Source: Notospermus geniculatus (taxonomy: Eukaryota > Nemertea > Pilidiophora > Heteronemertea > Lineidae). From it: a stretch of 64,000 bases of DNA. The stretch is from contig NMRB01001411.1 in NCBI GenBank assembly GCA_002633025.1, positions 112,000-175,999 on the forward strand. Reading direction: 5' to 3'. Positions 11,901 to 23,900 of this stretch are shown here, piece after piece (the stretch's first letter is position 1; every line of letters starts with the position of its first letter). A program made the position numbers and the translations under genes. Under the pieces are notes generated by a model, which saw only the letters and a list, made by a program, of their open reading frames with translations, had not been told where the DNA came from and did no database searches.

Positions 11901-14900
11901 ACAAGACAAGACATGTTGTTAGTTTACATCAAGGTGATACATGTACATGTAGTTACGTGTACATACTCATACTGGTACATACATGTATGTGTAGGTACAA
12001 GATTTCTCACAACCTCGCCAGCCCGGAGGTACGGGGTTCTGTGTTTCGGTTTGCTCCACTTGTAAGGTGGAACCATTTGACCTCTGCGTTGGAGATTGGT
12101 TTTCTCAGTGCTTTAGCTTTCATAATGTTTTTCTAACCAATCCATTGCCTGCATTCCAGCTTTACATGTCTCATACCGTCCAGTCATGTCTGTTGACCAG
12201 ACGATACCAGGCAGCTGTTACCTTGTTTGTCTATTGCTCATGTCTGTCTGCCTTCCCATGTTATGTCAGGTTTGGTAGACACGTTCCTAGAATCATTCAG
12301 ATTTAACCCTCCCAGGGGCGGATCCAGAATCACGGGAAAGAGGGGGCACAGCCAGCACACATCATGGAAAACCTCGGTCAAATTTTAACATCTTTGCAAA
12401 ATTTCGAAATTTTCCGGTCAATTTTAAAGATTTTCCACAAAATAGAGGGGGCACGGGCCAGGTGTGCCCCACCTTGGATCCGCGCCTGCCTCCATTATTT
12501 TGGATCTCCGGTATTTGATATTGGACGCTTGTCTCGCCAATGTCACCTTATGCTCTTCCTCCTGGGAAATCAGTTTCTGTGACTTTGTGACACTGATAGA
12601 TCATAATGTCGAATGGGTTGGGTCCTCCTCTTTGTGGTTTGACCTGGTGTGGACTTTAAAAAAATATCAGTCCAGTTCCTCTCTTAGTTGTGTCCACAGT
12701 GCTTGGAGGTTTTATTCACGAAAAGGGGGCATCTAGAACTTACCAATCCAACTATCACTTGGGAAGGCAACCAGGCCTCAAATCACCTCATCTGATTTGA
12801 ATGGACTGCCCAAACTGACAGACATTCTGTTCAGTTCAGACCAGTTCATGTCATATCGAGGGGGTAGAGGTAAGTTTTCCCTGTGCTAATCCAACTCCCG
12901 TATTTTATTACCTCCCCCAGTTTCTGGACCTGGAGATTTACTATCTTAGCCTCGATATTGAATTCCTTCTTGACACATTTCGGACGGACATGGCGTATCT
13001 AAAACGTAACTGGACGATGGTTGGTCGCCCTACGTTCATCCTACCCGTCATGCACTGGAGTATTAATTGGGATGATGATGGTGAGTGGGCTGTAACTTAG
13101 CATATCAACTGGTACTGCTGAACTTCTGTGGGGTACCTTTGAGGAGCCCAGTGTGGGAGGGGGAGTGTCACATACAACTGCTGAATCCCCTCTCTGGTAA
13201 TGTGATGGATAATGCACCGCTAGCCTACTTGTTGAACATCAGAAGGTGCCTCTAGTGTCAGTTTATCTTTCGGAAACATATGTGACCCTCCGGACCAAAA
13301 CCAGGCACATGTCGCTCAGAAGGTGAGCCACAATGAACTAAGATGACACCAGAAGAGAATGGAACAATCAGACTTCATAACAGACAGACAGTATTGAAAG
13401 TGAGAAACATTTGGTCTCAACCTGCCAAGCTAAGAACAACATGCGACTGGTTTTGCTGTGGAGGGTCACATATACGAGGCAGTGGAAGAAAAGGAGGAAA
13501 ACTCGTCAGATGTCACTAAATGATCAACGAGGGCTGTCAGATTGCCTGTGCATTGATCTGCTGCTGTTTACCAATCTCGTACCCAGATCTACCTCATCCG
13601 AGGATATCTCTGGAAAGGGCTGCGACCTGACCAAAATTTCTGGTCAACCGCTGGCAGCGTGCCAAAATGTTTGTTTCACACAATATTTCGTTCTTCGATG
13701 ACTGAAAAGTAGCATATATGCCTAAAAAGTCATATAATACGACAAAACACGAAGTTGTTTGAGTATTAGAGCAATTTCAAACGAATAGTTTGGTTGGGAA
13801 CATCAAGTCGCGGGTGCCAGCTTCAGTGTGATTCGCCTCAAAATTAGTATATTGCGCATGTGCAGTAGTCCTGAAGTCGTCAGCCCTTTCCAGTGGTGTT
13901 GTAGGAACGTAAACCCACTGGGGACGAGTTTGGCTGTTTACCTGTTTGAAATGTGTGGATTCACCAAGGCCATAAACACTTTTCTGAAATGTGACATCCG
14001 ACAGGTTTTCCTAGACAGCCTCACATGTTTCTCCCCTTCGTTTTGACGTCTATAAAAGGAACTGAACGCCAGCCCCTTTTCTCTCTGTACCAAATTGCTG
14101 ACTGCATTTCACAGTGTAACGAGTGCATCAGGCTTGACTAGGTACATGTCATGAAAAACATGTAGAATAGTGCACTGACACTTTGCATCTGTATCAAATT
14201 GCCCATCGCTCTTTTCATGCAAAACCACGGCGTACCATTCATGTACATACATTGTGCACTGTAGTATAGTCATCAGCAATCATTCCATGTTCATGCATCA
14301 TGTATCCCATCAATTTCAAGATCTTCATTCTCATCCCTGTTTTGAAAATCTCCATGTTGATTCAGATTAGCTTTTGCTTTTTTGACTTCTTGAAAATATT
14401 TGCCTATTCTGAAGATTGCTTTTATTACTGATAAACTAACTGACTGAGACTTAGGTAGTTGTGATCAATAAGATGTGAGGTCAAATTGTGCAGCCAGGCT
14501 TGAAAAGTCATCTACTAAAAGTCAAATCTAGACAAGTTGAATAATTTTGATTTAAAGACTCCACACTTAAAACAGTGGTTGACATGTAAAATTCCTACTA
14601 ATTTGTTTCTCATAATGTACATGAATATTCAAGTTTTAACGTTGGTAAATTTTTACTGAATGTGTCCTTTTTCCCCTCCTAGATCATCAACGGAGTCTCC
14701 CTCTGGCGCTGGTGGCGACGATTCAGAAGCTACAGTCTGGCTACATCAATGGAACGAGGTAACGTTCGCCTATCAGATAGCAAGTTGTGTGTACGTATAG
14801 GCTCCGTCGTGTGGGAGTTGATAAGACTTGCGCCTGATGTGCTACCCCAGAAGATTAATGTATTGGATGTGAAATTTTGTGGCCTGTTCTCTTGCTCAAG

Positions 14901-17900
14901 CATCTCCATGTTCCTGCCCCATCGAAGGCTTCACAGCGTTTCACTAACTCCTCTTCCTGTTCCAGGGTTCAACTTGGCAATCTGATTGAGTTTCTGAGCA
15001 CATCGTGTGTAACGAAGTTGACGTTCTTACCTCAGCCAGGCACTGAGGCTGGTGAGTATGACTGAGATTCGGTCGGGGACATCAGCAGAATTTATGCACT
15101 GATCATATTTAACTGTAAATGATGTCATCAGATTTAGGCCCGTATTTTAGAATGCTCCTCAACGTAAAGGAGTTCCTCAAGGCTATTGTTCTCAACAGGA
15201 GAACAATAGCCTTGATGAACTCTTTTACGTTTAGGAGCATTCTAAAATACGGGCCATAGCTTCTTGCCAGGGTTCAGTTCACGCCACAAAGTACATGTAT
15301 ATGGAGTTGTTTTATCTGCCAAACTCATTCCCATGTCAAAAGTAGGGCCTATTCTCACTGCCGGGGACGTATAATTACGTCATAGTGGTTGCTTTGGTCC
15401 TTGCCAGGGACGTATATGTACGTCTTTAGGTCACGGTTTATCCATTCAAAATAAAACCATTGTCAATGCAAAGGACCTCCCCCAGTGCCGAAGGACGTAA
15501 CGTCGCTTGGCACAGTGAAAGAAGGGGTAATATTTGCCATAGGATGTAACATTCAATGGCACAGGCAATGTCTGAAAAATTCCTGGCAAGGACCACTGGA
15601 CCCTCAAAAATGGCGTCGGCAGTGAACGTGTTAACACTGGCTTCTCTGGTGCGGGCCATGTAGACTCTCTCTCTCTCCTTCAGATCACAAGATCAACCAG
15701 CTCATCTCAACCGTTGCTCCAGCGTACACTCGTTCTCGTCTCCCCTCCAACATGCCAAGGAGCTCCAGCAGCCGAGACAGTCTGCATCGACTGCAGCGTA
15801 AACAGTCGTTCCACGGCATCGTGAAGAGAACTAAGTCGATAGCGATAGATACGGATGAAGACCTCGGTATGTATGCCCTTCTTGTCGGACGGTTCGATGG
15901 TGTGTCTGTCTTCCAGGGTGTCTACAAGTCTTAAAAAGTCTTTATAAAAAGTCTTTTTGGAACTTCCATTTTCAAGGCCTTAAAAAGTCTTAAATTTGAA
16001 AATTTTAGTAAGAAGGTTCAAAAAGGTCCTAATTTTGACTTCAAGACTATTTTGGAAAAAAAATGTTACCAGTGTTTTTACCAATGCTTGTGTAGGCCTA
16101 GGTTTTACTTTGACCAGCCTGCATTCAGGTGAATACCTGTACCAAATCAACAGACAATAGGAAAAGATGAAACTAAGTCTTCCCCTTCACTGCCTGGCAT
16201 GCGCCCAGGGGTCTGTTTTGGTGCTTCATTTAGAAGAAAATAGGTCTTAAATTTTGCCGATACTTAATCTTATAAAGTCTTGAAAAGGTCATAAATTTGG
16301 TGCTCCGTGGGCTGTAGACACCCTGTCTTCTCTGTGGTGTGGTTTCAGTTACTCGACTATCCATTCTATGATGAAATGTATTGGTGGAGGGCCCGTGCTG
16401 TCTGTGAATTTGGAAATCTGCTGTGGTCAGGCTGCACACAACTAACTTTATCCATTAAATGGGGAACCCAAAACTTGACAGCCAGTGCTGCAGGCATAAG
16501 ACCTGCAAGACATTTTAACATGCAAACAAGGCACATATATCCAAAATACAGCACAAAAAACAACACACAAAATGACAAGTGTAAGTAAAGTCGTCGTCAC
16601 TACTGGGACCTCTACTACAAAGTGCCTGAGAAAGACCCCGCTTGGGGTCGAAAATTTGCGAAATTCGGAGACAACTTTACTTATACTTGCAACAAGGCAC
16701 ACATGGCAGCACCTTCCAGTTTAGTCTGTTCTAGAGTTTCGGATTGTAAAGTTCCAGCCTGAAGAAGACCCCGGTTGGGGTCGAAAATTTGCAAACACTC
16801 TGGAAATTGCCTTTTTATTTATCATATATTGTGTGTCAATTTTTGTGCTTTTCATCTCTTTGGACCAGTTTAGTCTGTGGGGCAGTTTAAAATGGATGTT
16901 CCTTTGGCATTTGTGAGGTCAGGTTCCAAAAGGGCCTGATTATCTTCAGATACGTTTTCAAGGGACAAAACCAAGAGTATCTTGTTTTCTGATGATCGCT
17001 GAAAGTGGGAGTGGGAATGCCATAAAACTGGTGAAAAATTCCCCAGTAATGTATAAATCTTTAAATTATGCAGATGATTGTGAGAAAAGTGACCCAGTTC
17101 AGTACCTGTCTCCCGGTGGGTCGTCTGGCCCTGCCTCCCCGGGGTTGACGACTCTGACAGTCCCGCTGGAAATAAATTGCGTACGCAAACTCTCCTCGGC
17201 CGGCATAAGTCAGAGTCTTGAAAATCATCAAGAGTTTGGTAAGCCCGGGTGCATGTTAGATGTGTGGGGTAGAAACAGTAGGTTGAAGGCATGTCTGCTG
17301 TGGTGTGGGCCTCTGGTGTTCAGTGTTAATCCTGTGGACATTCAAGTGGCTTTAGCTGTGCACACAATGCTTCTTAACCCGTGTCACCACCAGTGTTTCT
17401 AAATGGTACACCAATATACCGGCATGTTGACCAGGATGCACAATAATCGAGAAAAACAAGGCCACAATGGGGCCTACATGTATGTCATTGTCCCACTACC
17501 TTTTTGGTTCGAATTTATAAACTCTTACCAAAGTATCACTGAGTTTCACCACTTGCATCTCGGCTCATAACAAGTGTATAACTTTCAGGTGTGCATTTAA
17601 CACCTTCAGAAGCATTGTGTGCCAACTATTGTAACCTCTTTTTGAGTTGTTTTTTCTGTGACCTCTGAGGAAAAAATTCAGTTCAGGTCATCGGAGGGCC
17701 TATACCTGCTCGGCCTTGGGCCTATGGGTTCTGTTCAACTGGGTCCGTTTAACTGCAGTAGTGAAAATGGTCTTTAAGTCATGCACTCCGAATGAAATGT
17801 ACCCGTACATGCACCCTGGTTGCCACTGTAGTAGACTTGATTTGGTTTCATTTGCAGATTTTCTTGACCATTATTTGTTCTGTTTATTTCACTTGATTTG

Positions 17901-20900
17901 GGACTTTATTTTAGGTGTAGGGCTCTTAAAATATTTTGTTTATAAACTTCGGTCAACTTACTAGCTCTGTTTTTACCAAGTCACTCATCTGTGCACATAG
18001 TACTAATCAAACACCATCTTGACTAATCAAGGCCTCCGGTCACTCCGCCCTTCGAACTACGCTCCCTTCACCCTTGACGACCACTGTTTGTCATCCTGCT
18101 CGCAGACAGGTCGTTCCATGGACCGCACACCCCCCACCACTGTCAATGATAAATGCGTGTAATCCAATGTTTTGTGAATAAAACATGCATTAACGTATTA
18201 GATTATTCTTCATTTTGAGATTTTCATCGATCCAAACCTCACAATGTTCCTATCTTCGTCATAAACCGCCCTTTCAGTAAAGTTTGGCTGCTACAGCCGC
18301 CACGCTCATGGGCGGCAAATGCGAGCGATAAATGCTATGGTGGTCGGCAAGGGTGGATGGAGCGATAGTAGGAGTGATAGGAAGCCTTGGTTGGGCAAGA
18401 TGATCAAACACTAATGAGGAACTTTCAGAACTAACGTTACTGTTAGGCGCTGCGAGTGTTTGTACCTTTTTTTCGACATTTTGTCCATGTTGCACTGCAT
18501 CAAGGACGTCTTCACGCGGCATCGTTTCATTGCGTTGCTCGTTTTTGACGTCTTCGGTAAACCGCTCGCAGCGCCGACCTGTCGGGATAAAAAGTTACCA
18601 GGTATGCAGGTTCCTCATTGTAAATATCACATTGGGCTGCAAAAACACTTCAGGCACTCACCGACTAACTCTGCAAACCATAGTAAAGCCTAGGTCACAA
18701 ATCCACCGGGCCCCTTACGATTTTCCCCACCCAGCGGCTTGTCGTGGATTTTAGAGACTGAAACACGGGTCTAAGATGAATTATGCCGAAATCGCCTCAA
18801 TGGATAAGCGGAAATTAGACTGGATCAAACTGGGCACCGTAGAAATTGGCCAAAATGTATGTTTTTACTCGCCGTACGGGCCCCGGAGTGGATATGTGAC
18901 GAGGGCTTAAACGATGAGAACTAGCACCATTTTGTCAGTTCATTTGTGTAGAGCACATTTATAATCTGCTCCTGCAAACAGATTAAGTTGATGAGAACGA
19001 CCTCTCAGGATCTTCTTCTAGAATTTTACTTCTAAGTGTTATGACAGGTCTGTTTCTCGTATTTGGTACCATGTAATATGCATACTAACTTTATATGCTA
19101 CTTCTAGCTGTCCATTACCTGAAGGGTAGCCTGAGCCCCTCACAGATGCAAGGTCAGACCAGTCCTATAACACGACGACGGGTTGACACGACGGACGGGA
19201 CAGATCCACAGTACGAGGGTGCGGATGCAGCTGATCTTGTCGAGATGTTGAAAGAAACAGAGCACCTTCAAGAACAAGCAGATATTATCTACTATCTCTA
19301 CATCGCGAAGTGAGTTGGCCATCGTTGTTTTTAGCGGCATTGCGCAGTGCCTTAGTTTCGATGAATGTTCATGATAAATTAAAGTGTCACTGTCAATGTC
19401 TGATTGTCCGAGGTCTTGTCAGGGTTCGTACTCTACCTTGAAATCCTTGAAAACCTGGAATTTTGAGCTATCGCCTTTCCAGGTCTGGAAAACCTTGAAA
19501 AACCATGATTTACCCTAGAAGTCCTGGAAAAGTCCTTGAATTTTGCCCATGTGGCCTGCATAGAATCCAAAATTTTCTGGTGGCGCTTGTAGAATTGTCT
19601 GGGTTAGGCTAGTGATCTCATGATATTTATATTACGGTAGGCCAATGATTTCAAGCCTGGTAAGAACTTGAATATTGGCAAAATAGTCCTGGAATTTCCG
19701 GATATTTGGCCCTGGAATTCCTTGAAAAGTCCTGGAATTTTAGGTCTGGGGTAGTGTACGAACTCTGTCTTGTGAGATTTGTCCAGATTATGGTGCAGTT
19801 TTCAAAGCCGCCAGATGTAAAGAGGCTGAGTGGTCGAGAATAAGAAAGGGTACTGCCGATTGCAGCATGAAACACACAAGTGTATGGAGGCCTATTACCT
19901 GCCTTTCCTTACAAACATCACGGCAACATTTTGTCTGATTTCAGAGGCCCAGACTGGGATACTGGGCTTGGCGGATTTCAGGTGTGCACAGTTACAGACG
20001 TCATGAAGGAGCTGTATGAGCGGGTGAGGACATAATGCACATGAACGTGTACATCATGATGTACACATCATGGTTATCATGGTTATATGTGTACATATGT
20101 GACCCTCCACAGCAAAACCAGTCGCATGTCGCTCTTAGCTTGGCAGGTTGAGACCAAATGTTTGTCAGTTTCAATACTGTCTATCTGTTATGAAATCTGA
20201 AATAATCTATTTCTCCCATTGTCTTCTGGTGTCATCTTAGTTCGTTGCGGCTCACCTTTAGAGCAACATGCGACTGGTTTTGCTGTGGAGCAGGTTTGTA
20301 GCGGTCCTTAAATCCTGGAGAAGTCATTGAATTGAACTTGGTCCTTGAAAAGTCAGTGAATTACACCAAATAGCCAATAAATCCTTGAAAAGTCCTTAAA
20401 TTGTTGTGCCCATCTTTTGTGATTTTCAAAATGCCCATTTTCAATCCAACAATTACTCCAAGGCAACGCCGGCCTGACCCGCTGTGCAGTGTCCCGCCGG
20501 CAGGATTCATTCGGATCCTAAGGGTGCCGTGGAAGCATTTTGTACCTGTTTACTGCTGACCATGAATCTTGGTGCATTCTTGAAACCCTGGGATTCAGAA
20601 GTCCCACCTCACAGAACACAAAATACCGGTATACTTATTTGGAAGGAAAATACACCCGTATGGGTGAAAGACTCCCCACCACTTGTCATGCGCCCCAGAA
20701 ATATTAATATCAGAGGCTGGTCCTGGAAAAGTCCTTGAAATAGGTATGAAAAAGTCATTAAAAGTCCTTAAATGGGCAGTGGTCTTGACTATGAACCCTG
20801 TGGAGGGTCACATATTTAGGTTTTCAGTTGTGCAAATGGACATAATCCATTAACAACATTCTTGAGGACTGACCTTGCAGTCTCTTGCTGCCGTATTCTC

Positions 20901-23900
20901 ACTCCCGCTCACCAGCGCCTTTTCTTTTTTAGGCGGGTCATCTGAAGCAATGGTGGCTCGTACGTCACACGGCGGGCTTGTTAAGGAAGCGAGTGGAAGA
21001 CCTTGCCAAGGCCGTGACTGATCTTCTCGTCAGGCAGAAGCAGCTCGCTGTTGGCCTACCTCCTGAACCCAGAGAGCAGATAATCACACGACCTCTCCCA
21101 CCGGACGAGCTGGCAGCCATCATTCATGACGCCTGCGGAGATGACTGCAGTACGGCTATGTTCACACAGGTAGGCCTAAGGAGTTTAATTGGCTGTCTCT
21201 GTCTCTGTTTCCATCTTCTCCACAACGACGGACTGGGCTGTCTCTGTTTCCATCTTCTCCACAACGACGGACTGGGCTGTCTCTGTTTCCATCTTCTCCA
21301 CAACGACGGACTGGGCTGTCTCTGTTTCCATCTTCTCCACTACGACGGACTGGGTGACTTTTTGTGTGAATGTCAGTCAACCCTAAGAGAGTCCTACTTT
21401 CTCGGTTTAATGTGACCCTGTTGTCTTTTGCAGGAATTGCTTGTCTACCTGGCAATGTTCATCAGAACGGAACCAAACCTTTTCGCAGAGATGCTGAGGT
21501 TGCGTGTTGGACTCATCATTCAGGTCATGGCTGTGGAGTTAGCAAGGACTCTACAGTGCTCTGGTATGTGTCCAATTTATTTGTCTTAGTCTCACTTTCT
21601 CTGCAGCTGACCAACGTCACTCAGAGTTGTACATTGTATTTTCCTGTGCACCAATGTCTGTTGTTAGCATCTTGAAATACCAAGTCCAATGGTCACTTTC
21701 GCTTTGCAGTATGCTCTAGAGTGTAGTCTGAATGATGAGCTAACTGAAGATCCTTCTTGTGTTCAGGTGAAGAAGCCTCTGATCACCTGTTGAACTTGAG
21801 CCCCTTCGAAACGAAGACATTACTACATCATATCCTAAGCGGAAAGGAGTTTGGAGTTACCTCAGGTAGGTACGAAAGCCAGTGGGTAAGCCAAGTTTGT
21901 CAAACAGAGCTGGCTTGGCCTTGTACTGAATTACATGTAAACTGATTGTCTGTCCAATATGACCCGTCACTGCAAAACCAGTACATGTACTAAGTCACTC
22001 TGAAGTTGGCAAGTTGAGACCAACGTTTTGTCAATTTCAGTAGGCCTAGGCTTATTATTTTGGTTCATCCTCTGAAGTTGGCAAGTTGAGACCAACGTTT
22101 TGTCAATTTCGGTAGGCCTAGGCTTATTATTTTGGTTCATCCTCTGAAGTTGGCAAGTTGAGACCAACGTTTTGTCAATTTCGGTAGGCCTAGGCTTATT
22201 ATTTTGGTTCATCCTTGTTCATATCTTGCGCGACTTAAGACGAGTTTTGCTGTGAGGGGTCACACAGGGGACAGCTTCTTTTGGTAACAAAGGTAGATAC
22301 TATTCTCTTGATTTTATCATGTATATGTAGCTTGCCTAGTCACCATAACAATCCATCAACCTAATTTCCTATTTTTCGAGTGTATGAATTCCATTGTTCA
22401 TGATTTTTACCAAAAACTGTTACATATAACATCCCTATCATGCTTTGGGCTGCTGCCTGTCTCCGTATGATGTGTGATGTTGCCTGAACATTATTACGGT
22501 AATGCTACAGGGTCTGTTTGGGGAAGCATGATGCATCACCATTTGTTGCTTCAAACTTCCTCCTTTACATACAATTTTTCATGTGACCTGTTTTCAGCAA
22601 ATGACTTTTATACAGTTCAGTTTGAATAGAATTCTAGGGTACAATTGATTTTCAGTAATGTCATGCGCTGAGGTAGAACTGGCCCTTCAATTAAAAAATT
22701 TCCCTTCACTAAAATAGCTTTAGTTCTGTGTATGACAAAGCTAATACTTACATTTGTACATAAAAAAATTCTGCTTGTTATTTCCCTGTGGTCTTGAAAT
22801 TGCTGCTTCAGGTAAAACTAACAAATACATCAGCTTTTTCACCACATCTCAGAAGACTTACCGGTATATCTGCTGCACCTGAAAGTTTATGAACTTGTAC
22901 TTGAACATGAACTTGAACTTGAACTGGAACTTTCCCTCCTGACACAGAATTGAATGTCAACAACTGATGTCTTATTTTAACTGTTATCTTGTTAGCTTCC
23001 CTCTCCACACCTGGTTCGAGAGCGCTGTCTATCACCGAGACCGGCCGAAAATCACAGAGTGGGAGCATACGGAAGTCACTCAAGGAAGATTTGAAAAAGG
23101 TTGTTACAAAAAACAATGGGTTGGAATTTTATACATTTCGGTATATGCTCCCATGGTTGGTCAGGTGTAATTTACAAAAAATTGATAGCCATCTGCATGC
23201 AATAGAAAGGGCTTTAAGTGGCACTGTTTGTTGGTATGGTAAATATCAGGTGGTCAAAATGGTTAACTTCAGTGCACTGGGTTGAAATTTCAATTCTATC
23301 TGTGCAATGAAGACATGAATCTGAAATATTGTTGGTGTGGCCAAAATCTAAGGCTGAGAGTCAATGTTGTTTGCGGTCCTGCTTTTAGGACTATACCTAG
23401 TCCAAAGACATCGTTTCGCAAAAATCCTTGTTTCAGGTAAAGCTGTTTGCAGCCCTTAATTAACCCTCAACACAGCTCTGAATCCACAGCTTACACACCC
23501 CGCAGATGACTGACAGCATAGACTAGGACATATTCCAGCGACTGCTAGCATGAGAGTAGAAAATATGCTTTGGCTTTGTTCTTGTTTTTGCTTCAGGTTC
23601 TTCCGTACCTGCTTTTAACATCGTGTATTCTAATGATTCCTCGCATCGTGTGCCTTAAGTTTAGTTTCACTAGTTGCCATCTTGGATCAGGGATTTGGAT
23701 TGATGGGAATTTGTGCATCATCGGGTCTGGTTGGAAGCTGAGGAGATTACCGATGCATCAAGAACATGTTGCTCCTACTTGACAACATGCAAAGGCGAAT
23801 TCAAGACTTACCTTAGAAGATTTTAACAGCAACAAGCAAGATGGCGTCTAGCAAACTCATCCATAGTGTCTAGCTTTCTGCCTGACAGATACTCTTCTCG

